A DNA stretch of 64,000 bases from Bog-756 sp963753905 (GTDB lineage Bacteria; Actinomycetota; Acidimicrobiia; Acidimicrobiales; RAAP-2). The stretch is taken from NCBI GenBank assembly GCA_963753905.1, contig CAVWDZ010000001.1:2108001-2172000 (forward strand). Direction: 5' to 3'. Positions 50,877-59,474 of this stretch are shown piece after piece. Positions within the stretch are counted from its first letter, which is position 1. Every line of letters begins with the position of its first letter. The notes under the pieces were generated by a model that did not search any database, was not told where the DNA came from, and saw only the letters and a program-made list of their open reading frames with translations. Position numbers and translations under genes: made by a program.

Positions 50877-51980
50877 TCAGGTGCTGCCGGGGGTGCCCGG
50901 GGTACCGAGCGCGGGCTCGACGGGAGCCTCGGGGGCCGGCTCGGTCAGGTCGAGATGGCTCGGAAGCCCCTCACCCCGGAAGAGGCCCGATGCCGGGGTG
51001 GCCCGACTCAGGGCGTCGGCAGCCAGCACCAGGGCCCCGGCCGTGTAGGTCGAGCGCTCGAGCGGCGGGTAGGTGGCCTCTTCGGGATAGACCATCCCGG
51101 TCCAGTAGGAGCCGTCCGCGTTGCGGAGGGACTGTGCCCAGGTGAACAGCTGGAGCGCGTCGTCGTCCCTCCCCATGGCGTCGAGGGCGAGCACGCATTC
51201 GGCCGTCTCCGCCGCGGTGACCCAGTCCCCGGTCGAGACGCAACGCACGCCACGGCCCTCCAGGACGAAGGTCTCCCACGAGTCGTCGATGCGCTCGTCG
51301 GCTGCAGGGCCGCTCATTGCGCCCGAGAGGATGGGGTAGTACCAGTCCATGGCGAACTCGACCTTGGGGAGAAAGGCACACGGCTCGTGCGCCACAGCGT
51401 GGGCGAGGCGCCCCGCGGCGAGCTCCCAGTCGGGGCGTTCGCTCCCGAGACGTTCGGCGCAGGCGATCGCGCACCGGAGGCTGTGGTAGATCGAGGACGA
51501 ACCGGTCAGCAGCGCGTACTCCTCGAGCACGCCCGATGGGTCCAGCGACCACCGGATCGAACCGTCGAGCCGCTGCCAGCGCAGCACGAAGTCCACGCCA
51601 GCTTCGAGCGCGGGCCACAGGTGCTCGAGTCCGTCGAGATCGCCCGTGGAGATGTAACGATGCCAGGCTCCCGTGGCCAGGTAGGCGCACACGTTCGTGT
51701 CGAGACGGGCGTCCTCGATTCCGGTCGTCAGGTAATAGTTGAACCAGCTCCCGTCCGGCAGCTGGGTGTCGACGAGCCACTGGTAGGCCCGGTCGGCCTC
51801 GTCGTCCAGTCCCACCGTGGTGAGGGCCATGGCCGCCTCGACATGGTTCCAGGGATCGCAGTGCCCGCCGGGGAACCAGGGGATCATCCCGTCGGGGCGC
51901 TGGATGCGAACGATCGACTGGGCGGTGGCCAACACCTGCGGGGCGCTCATGATGCCGGGCACCTCGGGGACCGACCTCAT
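50877..51980 (-). CDS. Alpha/alpha-toroid protein (prenyltransferase-like or glycosidase-like)
   Basis: This 367-residue protein has repeated QxxDGS-type motifs spread along an all-helical chain: QRPDGMIPWF (about 27), QLPDGSWFNYY (about 79), QRLDGSIRW (about 140) and RNADGSYWTGMVYPEE (about 320). That is the pattern of alpha/alpha toroids such as prenyltransferases, terpene cyclases and six-hairpin glycosidases. Catalytic residues cannot be assigned; the motifs WNHVEAAMAL and DTNVCAYLATGAW are likely active-site lining. It overlaps the upstream methyltransferase gene by ATGA and lies in an operon with a glycosyltransferase, so a carbohydrate or lipid-linked sugar is a more likely substrate than an isoprenoid. 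The C-terminus is Pro/Glu-rich. Confidence 0.7.
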   Translation of the reverse strand: MRSVPEVPGIMSAPQVLATAQSIVRIQRPDGMIPWFPGGHCDPWNHVEAAMALTTVGLDDEADRAYQWLVDTQLPDGSWFNYYLTTGIEDARLDTNVCAYLATGAWHRYISTGDLDGLEHLWPALEAGVDFVLRWQRLDGSIRWSLDPSGVLEEYALLTGSSSIYHSLRCAIACAERLGSERPDWELAAGRLAHAVAHEPCAFLPKVEFAMDWYYPILSGAMSGPAADERIDDSWETFVLEGRGVRCVSTGDWVTAAETAECVLALDAMGRDDDALQLFTWAQSLRNADGSYWTGMVYPEEATYPPLERSTYTAGALVLAADALSRATPASGLFRGEGLPSHLDLTEPAPEAPVEPALGTPGTPGST

Positions 51981-52762
51981 GCGAGCGCCCGCTCGCGCCG
52001 ACCGGCTGCGGCCGGCGTGCTGCGCTGCTCGGCGGGAGCGGGAGCGCCGTGGGGCTTGACCAGATAGACCACCAGGCTCTTGCCGACCAACGGGTTGAGC
52101 AGCCGTTCGGTGCACCGGGTCACCATCGGGGCCTTCTCGATGTCCCAGACCAGCAGCCGGTGGTAGGCCGAGACGGCCGGGTGGGTGTTGTTGGTGGTCC
52201 CCACCAGGCACTTGAGCCACCAGTAGGGGGCGTGCAGCCCATGGGCATGGTGGTGCCCGACCGCCCGCAACCCGGTGCCCTCGAGACGGTCGACGAGCTC
52301 CCCGCGCCGGTAGATCCGGACATGGCCCCCCGGCACGCTGTGGTACTCGTCCGACAGCGCCCAGTTCACGAACTCGGGTCCCGCCCGTGGAACGGTGACC
52401 GCCATCGTACCGCCGGGGCGCAGCACACGGGCCAGCTCCGCCATCGCCGCCCGGTCAGCCGGGATGTGCTCGAGGACCTCGGACGCGATGATCCGGTCGA
52501 AGCTGCCGTCACCGAACGGCAGGGCCAGTGCGTCACCCTGGACCGCGCCCACCCGGGCCCGGGCCGGGTCGATCTCGCCACCGACGAGCATCGCGCCGAA
52601 GGTGTCGAGCACGTTGCGTACCTCGTCGGCCCCGAAGTCGAACGCCACCACCTCGGCCCCAAGCCGGGCCGCCTGGTACGCGTGCCGTCCGAAGCCGCAG
52701 CCGATGTCGAGGAGGCGGTCGTCCGCCTGCACCCCCAACCGTCCGTAGTCGACGGTCAGCAA
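51977..52762 (-). CDS. Class I SAM-dependent methyltransferase of the GT/MT/toroid triad
   Basis: This 261-residue protein has an unusual TTG start at 52762, forced by the 7-base overlap with the glycosyltransferase end. It shows LLDIGCGFGRHAYQAARLGAEVVAFDFGADE, GDALALPFGDGSFDRIIASEVLEHIP and the ELARVLRPGGTMAVTVPR post-motif, typical of Methyltransf_11 enzymes of the UbiE/COQ5 style. The middle part (YHSVPGGHVRIYRRGELVDRLEGTGLRAVGHHHAHGLHAPYWWLKCLVG) is very His- and aromatic-rich. The operon context suggests methylation of a glycolipid or polysaccharide intermediate. Confidence 0.85.
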   Translation of the reverse strand: MLTVDYGRLGVQADDRLLDIGCGFGRHAYQAARLGAEVVAFDFGADEVRNVLDTFGAMLVGGEIDPARARVGAVQGDALALPFGDGSFDRIIASEVLEHIPADRAAMAELARVLRPGGTMAVTVPRAGPEFVNWALSDEYHSVPGGHVRIYRRGELVDRLEGTGLRAVGHHHAHGLHAPYWWLKCLVGTTNNTHPAVSAYHRLLVWDIEKAPMVTRCTERLLNPLVGKSLVVYLVKPHGAPAPAEQRSTPAAAGRRERALA

Positions 52763-54114
52763 CGGACGGCTTCGGCGTCGGCCAGCAGCGAACGATATTG
52801 CTCAGCGGTGCCCGCCGCCGTGACCTGCCAGGTGAAGCGCCCGAGCACCCGTTCACGACCGGCGGCACCCAGGCGGGCCCGCAGCGCGTCGTCGTCGAGC
52901 AGGCTCGCGATGGCCACCGCCAGCGCGCCGGGATCGTCGGGCGGGACCAGCAGACCGGTCACCCCGTCGACACCGACCACTTCGGGCAGAGCCCCGCCGG
53001 TAGTGGCGACCAGGGCCACCCCGCAGGCCATGGCCTCGATCGCGGGAAGCGAGAACCCCTCGTAGAGGGAGGGAACCACGGCGACCTGGGCGAGGCCGTA
53101 GTTGCGGGCGAGCTCATCGTCGCTGATCCCGGTCACGCACCGCACGATGGGCGAGAGGTCCAGTCGCTCGATGGCCTTGGCCACCCGGCCGTCGGCCCGC
53201 GGGTTGCCGATCACGACGAGCTCGATGTCGCGCTCGGTGCGGAGCTTGGCCACCGCCTCGAGCAGCGGGACCAGACCCTTCATCGGGACGTCCGAGGAGG
53301 AGGTGACCATGATCCGCCCCGGCACCGGCTCGACATCGTCCCGCGGTCGGAAGACCGTGTGGTCCACCCCGACCGGGACCACGGTCATCCGGTGGTTCTC
53401 CACACCCATCTGAGCGGTGATGTCGGTTTTCGAGGACTCCGACACGGTCACGATGCGTCGCAGCGACCGGGCCACCTTCACCTGCATGCGGAGGAAGCCG
53501 AACCAACGACGCTCGGTGATCTGCTGCCACGGGTTGGTCGCATGGCTGAGGGCCAGCTGCCGGTCGACGGTGATCGGGTGATGGAGCGTCTCGAGCACCG
53601 GCCAGCCGTCGTCCATCATCCCCTGGATGCCGTGACCGAGGCACTGGTTGTCGTGCACCAGGTCGAATTCGTGACGGCGCGTCGCCAGCATCCGCCGGGT
53701 ACGCAGGCTGAACGTCCACGGCTCAGGGAATCCGGCCGTGCACATGACCGCGAACTCGAGGGCGGCGATCGATCTCGGGTACGAGTCGATGAACTCCTTC
53801 GGCCGGGGGATCCGGAACGGATCCGGCTCGCGGTAGAGATCGAGACTCGGAACCGGGGTGAACCCGACCCCTTCGTCGACCTCGGGCCACGGCTGGCCCG
53901 CGAAGATCTCGACCGAATGGCCGAGCGCGACCAGCTCACGGGTCAGATGGCGGCTGTAGACGCCCTGACCCCCGCAGCGCGGATTGCCCCGGTAGACCAA
54001 AAAGGCGATCCGCAGGCCGCCCGGTTCGGGCGGTCGCGGGGGGATCCGCTCGGGGACCGGCGGTCGGGAGGTAGGACCTCGAACCTTGTGCCGCGAGAGC
54101 CCGAATCTAGGCAC
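52756..54114 (-). CDS. Family 4 glycosyltransferase
   Basis: This 452-residue GT-B enzyme has the N-terminal motif LRIAFLVYRGNPRCGGQGVYSRHLTRELVALGHSVEIFAG and FDLVHDNQCLGHGIQ. The C-terminal donor domain shows VVPVGVDHTVFRP and RIMVTSSSDVPMKGLVPLLEAVAKL, with the E-x7-E site in VVPSLYEGFSLPAIEAMACGVALVATTGGALPEV, followed by GLLVPPDDPGALAVAI. It leads a three-gene operon with the methyltransferase and the toroid protein. GTG 54114 is the likely start; the first 30 residues are Arg/Pro-rich. Gene-free 54115-54231 shows no clear signal beyond a weak CACCCT hexamer. Confidence 0.92.
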   Translation of the reverse strand: MPRFGLSRHKVRGPTSRPPVPERIPPRPPEPGGLRIAFLVYRGNPRCGGQGVYSRHLTRELVALGHSVEIFAGQPWPEVDEGVGFTPVPSLDLYREPDPFRIPRPKEFIDSYPRSIAALEFAVMCTAGFPEPWTFSLRTRRMLATRRHEFDLVHDNQCLGHGIQGMMDDGWPVLETLHHPITVDRQLALSHATNPWQQITERRWFGFLRMQVKVARSLRRIVTVSESSKTDITAQMGVENHRMTVVPVGVDHTVFRPRDDVEPVPGRIMVTSSSDVPMKGLVPLLEAVAKLRTERDIELVVIGNPRADGRVAKAIERLDLSPIVRCVTGISDDELARNYGLAQVAVVPSLYEGFSLPAIEAMACGVALVATTGGALPEVVGVDGVTGLLVPPDDPGALAVAIASLLDDDALRARLGAAGRERVLGRFTWQVTAAGTAEQYRSLLADAEAVRC

Positions 54115-54231
54115 GGAGATCCAGGGTGGGCAGGCACATAGAAGGCAGATACTCCCGCAAGCTGGTCCTTCGGCGCAAACGACCGTTGACAGGGGGCTCC
54201 CGGCCGGGGCGGTGCCGGCGCCTGGCCAGGT

Positions 54232-55905
54232 TCAGTGGTGGACCCCGAGCTCGATGGCCTTGACCAGGAGCAGCAGGACTGCGATGACCAGGTAGACACG
54301 GAGCAGGTACATCCCGATCAGGCGGCCCCGGGACCAGGTCGGACGCTCCAGCAGGTTGAGGGCGGGCATCCGCCAGGTCGCGCGCCGCTCGATCGGCATC
54401 GTGGGCGCCGGGGCGCGGCGCCCACGGGTCAAGAGCACCACCGCTGCGACGCCGAGGTAGCCCACCACCAGCACCCCGCCGAGCACCTCGGCCAGCACGG
54501 TCACGTCGATCCGGGAGAAGAGGGTGGTCAGCATGAGGACCAGGGACATGGCGAGGAGGACGGCCACGATGAAGCTCGCCACCAGGTTGAGCCACGGCCG
54601 GTTGACCCAGGGTCCGAGCACCTCCCTGTCGTTGCAGAGGAGCAGCAGGAACACCGTCGCGCTGGGCAGGAGCACACCGGCGAGCGCCTGGACCCCGGTG
54701 GTGATGAGCCCGAGTGGCGCACCCGGGAGGAGCACGATGATCGCGGCACCGGTGACCATCGAGGCGAAGGCACCGTAGAAGAACTTGGCGTCCCGCCAGC
54801 TCCGATGCAACGAGTGACGGGCACCGAAGACGTCCCCGAAGGCGTAGCTGGTGGAGAGGGTGACAGACGCGGCCCCGATGATCGAGGCGTTGAGCAGGAT
54901 GACGGCGAAGAGGGACCCCGCGGCCGGCCCGATCACGTGCTGGAGGCCGCGGGCCACGCCGCCGGCGTCGGTGAAGTGTCCGGCCAGTGGGGTGCCCCCG
55001 AACGCGGAAGCCACCACCGCCATCAGCAATGCTGCGGCGGACACGGTGATCAGCGACCCGATCACGGTGTCGGCACGTTCGTAGTTGATCCACCGCGGCG
55101 TGATGCGCTTGTCCACGATGTTCGACTGCTGGAAGAACAGCTGCCAGGGGGCCACGGTCGTGCCCACGATGGCGATGATCAGCAGGACAGAGGTGGAGGT
55201 GAAGCCCCCTGTCACCCCAAAGGTGGTGAGGCCGTGGGCGAAGGCCTCGGGTGAGGGATGGCTGAGGAAGGCGAGGGGGACGATCAGGAAATTGGCCGCG
55301 ATGAACACGAACATGAAGCGCTCCCACCGCCGGAAGCTGCCGGTGGCGGTCATGGCCACCAGGGTCACCGCGGCGATGGGGACCGAGACGTACTCGCTCA
55401 CCCCGAAGTAGTCGAGGGCGAGGCTCACGCCGATGAACTCGGTGGCGATGGTGAGGAAGTTGAGGATGAACAGGTCCCCGACAGAGAAGGCACCCCAGAA
55501 CCTGCCGAACCGCTCGTTGATGAGCCGGGCGTGGCCGACGCCGGTCACCGCACCGAGGCGCACCACCATCTCCTGGTTGACCACGAGGACCGGGACCAAG
55601 AGCGGCAACGTCCACAACAGCGAGAGCCCGAAGTTCTGTCCGGCCTGGCTGTAGGTGGCGACCCCACCCGCGTCGTTGTCCCCGACCATGACGATGAGCC
55701 CGGGGCCCATGATGGCGAGCAGGGTGAGCAACCGTGCCGTCCATGAGCGCCGGACATCGAGATCGTGCTCGCGGATGGTGCCGAAGGCGCCCCGGATGTC
55801 GCCGGCATGGGCTGCATCGAGGACCGCCGACGTCCCCCGCTCGCCGGGCCGCGTGCCGATCACCTCACGGTGCTCGTCGGCCATCTCAGGCTGCTCTTCG
55901 GCCAT
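54232..55905 (-). CDS. NRAMP-related divalent metal (probable Mg2+) transporter
   Basis: This 557-residue SLC11-fold protein has about 11-12 membrane spans and a hydrophilic N-terminal tail of about 55 residues. The helix 1 ion-binding motif reads GDNDAGG (residues 75-81) where Mn/Fe transporters have DPGN. In helix 6 the MPH motif is replaced by APWQ (252-255), so the sulfur ligand Met is missing. Loss of that Met is known from NRAMP-related magnesium transporters. The gene lies downstream of a stand-alone MgtE sensory domain, which also points to Mg2+. A GAGAGG ribosome-binding site precedes ATG 55905. Substrate assignment is an inference. Confidence 0.85.
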   Translation of the reverse strand: MAEEQPEMADEHREVIGTRPGERGTSAVLDAAHAGDIRGAFGTIREHDLDVRRSWTARLLTLLAIMGPGLIVMVGDNDAGGVATYSQAGQNFGLSLLWTLPLLVPVLVVNQEMVVRLGAVTGVGHARLINERFGRFWGAFSVGDLFILNFLTIATEFIGVSLALDYFGVSEYVSVPIAAVTLVAMTATGSFRRWERFMFVFIAANFLIVPLAFLSHPSPEAFAHGLTTFGVTGGFTSTSVLLIIAIVGTTVAPWQLFFQQSNIVDKRITPRWINYERADTVIGSLITVSAAALLMAVVASAFGGTPLAGHFTDAGGVARGLQHVIGPAAGSLFAVILLNASIIGAASVTLSTSYAFGDVFGARHSLHRSWRDAKFFYGAFASMVTGAAIIVLLPGAPLGLITTGVQALAGVLLPSATVFLLLLCNDREVLGPWVNRPWLNLVASFIVAVLLAMSLVLMLTTLFSRIDVTVLAEVLGGVLVVGYLGVAAVVLLTRGRRAPAPTMPIERRATWRMPALNLLERPTWSRGRLIGMYLLRVYLVIAVLLLLVKAIELGVHH

Positions 55906-56176
55906 GACATACCTCTCGGCGCCGGGGCGCCTTGACGGATGGGGCGGGCGGTCGCGTGCGGACCGCGGCGGGTGTCCCGGTGAAACGGGCTGCAGCCGGG
56001 GAGCTCACGTCGGCGTCCGGGCCGCAGGAGCAGCACCGGTCGGACAACGCCGCCGAGAACCCGGACGTGCCGCGAGGCGGCGGGCCGGCGCCTACCCTAC
56101 GACCGGCGCCGGCGCCGGCGGCGGCGACAGGTGGCGGTCCCCCGGTCGGGTTTTCGTTCTCGACGCACCATCGGTC

Positions 56177-57466
56177 TCAGTCCTCGGCCGCGGTGCGGCC
56201 GAAGTCGCGTCGGAACCCGGTCGGGAGGAGGAGCGCCAGCACGTCGTCGACGGTCACCACGCCGAGGATGGTGTCGTGCTCGGCATCGATCACCGGAACC
56301 ACGATGAGGTTGAAGTCGGACATCTTGCGGACGATCTCGCCGAGGTCCCAATCGACGTGGATGTGGAGCGGGTCCTCCTCGCACAGCGAGCCGAAGGGCG
56401 CCGCCGGGTCGGCCTGGACCAGGCGGACCACGGACGCCGATCCGACCAGTCGTTCGCCGGGCCCGGTCGCGAACACGACGTTGAGCGCCTCGGGTGGTGC
56501 GGTGCTGCGGCGGACGCCGTCGAGCACGGCCGCCACCGGGGTGTCGGCCGGGAGCGAGAGGAAGTCGGGGCTCATGAGGCCTCCGGCCGTCTCGGGGTGG
56601 TAGCTCAGGAGCGAGCGGACCTTGCGCTGCTGGGGTTCCGGCAGCAGCTGGAGGATGGGCATGCGCCGTTCCTGGTCGACCTCGGCGATGACGTCGGCCG
56701 CGTCGTCCGGGGCCATCGACGAGAGCAGTCTGGCGGCGTCCTCGTCCGAACGGCTCCGGACGAACTCGACCTGGTGCTCGCTGTCGAGCTCCTCGAAGAC
56801 GTCGGCCTCGAGTTCGAGGTCCTGGCCGACCGCCTCGATGATCTCCTCCCCCTCGTCGTGGGAGGCCGCCTCGACCAGGTCGGCGATCTGGGCGGGGTGG
56901 AGCTTGGCCAACTTCCGGTACGGGATCCGCAGCTTCGAGGTGGGCACGTGGGCGACGAACGGCTCGATGCTCGCCCAGTCCACGATCCTGCCGGGCCGGC
57001 TGCTCTGCCCGAGACGACCGGGCAGCAGCCGCCGGAGGAACGGCCGGGTGGAGGAGTCCACCGCCACGACCTCCCAGGTGCCGTTGACCCTGGCCAGCTC
57101 GATCTCGTTGGCCCGGATGATCCGGCCACCGACGAAGTTGATGGCGTGCCGCGCAAGCAGGTCCCGGGCCAGCAGCAGCTCCCCCTCGCGCCGCTCGAAC
57201 CGGCGCAGGTCGACCCGTCTGCCGTCGAAGAGGACGCGTCCGGACTCGAATGCGGCCACCTTGCGGATGGGCACGAACAGGTCACGGCCGCCGATGGTGA
57301 CGACCAGCCCGACCACCGGAGGGTGAGGCGAGTCCCCCATCCGGGCGATGACGTCCCGCACCCGCCCGAGGCGGTCCCCGGACCCGTCCACCAGGGGCCG
57401 TCTGACCACGCTCGAGAGGTGGACGACCTCGGGGTCCACTCTGGCCACGGTCTCTCGGGTGCTCAT
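56177..57466 (-). CDS. MgtE-type cytosolic sensor protein (PRC barrel, MgtE N domain, CBS pair) without a channel
   Basis: This 429-residue soluble protein has a PRC-barrel-like N-terminus (LVDGSGDRLGRVRDVIARMG), a second barrel-like region (ELLLARDLLARHAINFVGGRIIRAN), an MgtE N superhelical domain at about 175-290 (KLAKLHPAQIADLVEAASHDEGEEII, FEELDSEHQVEFV, MAPDDAADVIAEVDQERRMPILQLL), then two CBS repeats (YHPETAGGLMSPDFLSLPADTPVAAVLDGV; VVPVIDAEHDTILGVVTVDDVLALLL). In the MgtE channel these domains sense Mg2+ and gate the pore, but here the membrane domain is absent. It probably regulates the NRAMP-related transporter encoded 271 bases downstream. Confidence 0.88.
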   Translation of the reverse strand: MSTRETVARVDPEVVHLSSVVRRPLVDGSGDRLGRVRDVIARMGDSPHPPVVGLVVTIGGRDLFVPIRKVAAFESGRVLFDGRRVDLRRFERREGELLLARDLLARHAINFVGGRIIRANEIELARVNGTWEVVAVDSSTRPFLRRLLPGRLGQSSRPGRIVDWASIEPFVAHVPTSKLRIPYRKLAKLHPAQIADLVEAASHDEGEEIIEAVGQDLELEADVFEELDSEHQVEFVRSRSDEDAARLLSSMAPDDAADVIAEVDQERRMPILQLLPEPQQRKVRSLLSYHPETAGGLMSPDFLSLPADTPVAAVLDGVRRSTAPPEALNVVFATGPGERLVGSASVVRLVQADPAAPFGSLCEEDPLHIHVDWDLGEIVRKMSDFNLIVVPVIDAEHDTILGVVTVDDVLALLLPTGFRRDFGRTAAED

Positions 57467-57474
57467 CGCAGGCC

Positions 57475-57480
57475 AGCGTA
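57475..57480 (-). promoter_or_regulatory. -10 box for the MgtE-like / NRAMP operon
   Basis: On the minus strand TACGCT is followed by eight bases and then ATG 57466, with no ribosome-binding site, so the transcript is near-leaderless and leaves no room for a Mg riboswitch before this gene. Confidence 0.45.
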
Positions 57481-57572
57481 GACGCCGCCCATTTCAGCGT
57501 CCGGCAAGCAGGCGGGGTCGGCCCGGGTCGGCCCACCACGGCGCTCCGTCCCGTTGTGGGCAGTGCCGGGGA

Positions 57573-57578
57573 TAATCT
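57573..57578 (+). promoter_or_regulatory. -10 box for the 57586 acyl-CoA dehydrogenase
   Basis: GATAATCT gives the hexamer TAATCT, seven bases before ATG 57586. It is the most consensus-like -10 among the plus-strand promoters here. Confidence 0.5.
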
Positions 57579-57585
57579 CGGAACC

Positions 57586-58830
57586 ATGGACCTCATCTAT
57601 CCGGCCGACACCGAGCCGTTCCGGGCCGAGATCCGCACGTGGCTGACCGACAACCTGCCCGAGGGATGGGGTACCCCAGGATTCTCGATGACCCCGGAGG
57701 AGCGCAAGGCCTTCCTCCGTGAGTGGACCGCCAAGCTGTTCGACGGGGGCTGGATCTGCGCCTCCTGGCCCACCGAGTACGGCGGCAAGGGTCTCACCCT
57801 CATGGAACAGGTGGTGCTCACCGAGGAATTCGCGCGGGCCGAGGCTCCCCTGCGGGCCGACTTCTTCGGGGACACCTTGGTGGGCCCCACCATCCTCCAG
57901 TGGGGAGACGAGCGACAGAAGCAGGAGTTCCTCCCGCGCATCCTCAAGGGCACCATCTCCTGGTGCCAAGGCTTCTCGGAGCCGGGGGCCGGCAGCGATC
58001 TCGCCTCGCTCTCGACACGCGCCGTCCTCGATGGCGACGAGTGGGTCGTCAACGGGCAGAAGGTCTGGACCACCCAGGCCCAGTACGCCGACTACATCTT
58101 CCTGCTGGCGCGGACCAACCCCGACGCCCCGAAGCATGCGGGCATCTCCTACCTGCTGGTGCCGATGAAGCAGCCGGGTATCGAGGTGCGGCCCATCTCG
58201 CAGATCGACGGGAGCGCCGACTTCAACGAGGTCTTCTTCACCGACGCCAGGTGCCCGAAGGACAACGTGGTCGGCGGTGTCGACAACGGCTGGAAGGTGG
58301 CGATGACCACCCTCGGTTTCGAGCGCGGATCATCGGCCACCACCGGACACCGGCGCTTCCAACGTGAGCTCGACCAGATCATCCAGGAGGCCAAGAAGAA
58401 CGGGGCCAGTGCCGATCCCCTCATCCGCCAGCGGCTCGCAACCGCCTGGTCCAAGGTCAAGATCATGGAGATCAACGGCTACCGCTCGCTCACCGACGCA
58501 CTCAACGGCACCCACCACATGGCAGCGCTCGGGGCGGCCAACAAGATGTTCTGGTCGGAGTTCCATCAGGACACCATGAATCTGGCCATGGACATCCTGG
58601 GCATGGACGCCCAGATCCTGACCGGCACCCACAACAGCGGCGGGGACGGCATCATCGGCGATCGGATGCGCCGCGGCCGTGCCGACTACCCGGTCAGCGA
58701 CCGGCAGGCGTCCTTCTTCTTCTCGCGCTCGGAGACCATCTGGGGTGGCACCGCCGAGATCCAACGGAACATCGTGGGCGAGCGGGTGCTCGGCCTGCCC
58801 AAGGAACCGAAGCCGGCATCGGGCACCTGA
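57586..58830 (+). CDS. Acyl-CoA dehydrogenase
   Basis: This 414-residue flavoprotein shows the N-terminal helical domain (FRAEIRTWLTDNLPEGWG), the flavin segment WCQGFSEPGAGSDLASLSTRA with VVNGQKVWTTQAQYAD, and FNEVFFTDARCPKDNVVGGVDNGWKVAMTTL. The C-terminal signature is ETIWGGTAEIQRNIVGERVLGLPKEPK. The SEPGAGSDLASLSTRA and GTAEIQRNI stretches are typical of long FadE enzymes that in mycobacteria act on CoA esters of sterol or other bulky side chains. The Glu in the GGDGIIGDR region cannot be assigned as catalytic base with certainty. It is a single-gene unit whose stop overlaps a 24-bp repeat by one base. Confidence 0.93.
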   Translation: MDLIYPADTEPFRAEIRTWLTDNLPEGWGTPGFSMTPEERKAFLREWTAKLFDGGWICASWPTEYGGKGLTLMEQVVLTEEFARAEAPLRADFFGDTLVGPTILQWGDERQKQEFLPRILKGTISWCQGFSEPGAGSDLASLSTRAVLDGDEWVVNGQKVWTTQAQYADYIFLLARTNPDAPKHAGISYLLVPMKQPGIEVRPISQIDGSADFNEVFFTDARCPKDNVVGGVDNGWKVAMTTLGFERGSSATTGHRRFQRELDQIIQEAKKNGASADPLIRQRLATAWSKVKIMEINGYRSLTDALNGTHHMAALGAANKMFWSEFHQDTMNLAMDILGMDAQILTGTHNSGGDGIIGDRMRRGRADYPVSDRQASFFFSRSETIWGGTAEIQRNIVGERVLGLPKEPKPASGT

Positions 58831-58853
58831 CTCCCACCTGACTCACCGCCCGG
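58830..58853. repeat. 24-bp direct repeat, left copy
   Basis: This copy is identical to 60126-60149. It begins at the last base of the acyl-CoA dehydrogenase stop. An extra copy of its inner CACCTGACTC lies at 58824-58833. A second shared 14-mer, TGGCTCCGGCGGAT, follows at 58860-58873. The pair brackets the toxin-antitoxin-like module. Confidence 0.85.
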
Positions 58854-58940
58854 CAGGTCTGGCTCCGGCGGATGAGGCGACTTGGAAACACGGCGCAGAC
58901 TTACAGGCCCTGCCCCTTCCCGAGAGCCTGATGAAGGGAG

Positions 58941-59474
58941 CTAACGACGAGCTTCGACCCAGCTCACCAGGATCTCGATGCGTTTGGGCTCGAGTGGGAG
59001 CACACGGATCCGCTCGACGAGCGTGTCTGGATCTACGAGCACTTCGCGCAGAAGGGCACCGGCGAACTCGAAGTCCTTTTCCCGACTCGCCACCAGCTTT
59101 GATACCACGAGGTCATGGCGCTCGAGGCACAGACCCCGTCCTGGTTCCGAGCTTGGATTCTCGAAGACTACGAGACGATTCTCCCAGCCGTTCGGAAGCG
59201 TGGCCGTCGAGGTGCTCACTCCCTGCGCGTAGTACTGGTACATCTCGTGAAACGACGAGAGTTCCCCGATGGCCCCGTCAACCTTGTCGGACTTGGCGGC
59301 TTCTGGGTCGTCGAGGAACGTCACGTCGACCTCGATCGAACCGATGGCCTCGTCGGGCAGCCGACTCTCGTCATAGCTGCCCAGGATCGCTTGGCTCCCG
59401 ATGACAACGACATCGGCTACCCCGGCAATCTGGGAAGCCGCCCGCAGCACATGTGCGAGCTGCTCACGGTTCAT
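58941..59474 (-). CDS. DUF6036-like nucleotidyltransferase, probable toxin
   Basis: This 177-residue protein has the nucleotidyltransferase fold signature: VVVIGSQAILGSYDESRLPDEAIGSIEVDVTFLDD holds the GS motif and the metal-binding D-x-D-like EVDVTF. A C-terminal RHDLVVSKLVASREKDFEFAGALL segment is typical of the DUF6036 family. The gene overlaps an upstream HTH gene by ATGA. Nucleotidyltransferase proteins paired with small DNA-binding partners include the MenT toxins of mycobacteria, which modify tRNA, so a toxin role is plausible but unproven. It lies between direct repeats in a foreign-looking insert. Confidence 0.75.
   Translation of the reverse strand: MNREQLAHVLRAASQIAGVADVVVIGSQAILGSYDESRLPDEAIGSIEVDVTFLDDPEAAKSDKVDGAIGELSSFHEMYQYYAQGVSTSTATLPNGWENRLVVFENPSSEPGRGLCLERHDLVVSKLVASREKDFEFAGALLREVLVDPDTLVERIRVLPLEPKRIEILVSWVEARR

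Noticed and set aside
55906..56176. A Mg2+ or Mn2+ riboswitch between the MgtE-like and NRAMP genes
   Set aside because: I could not find the conserved core of the M-box or yybP-ykoY aptamers; the gap is GC-rich low-complexity sequence with GCCGGC repeats near 56098-56120.
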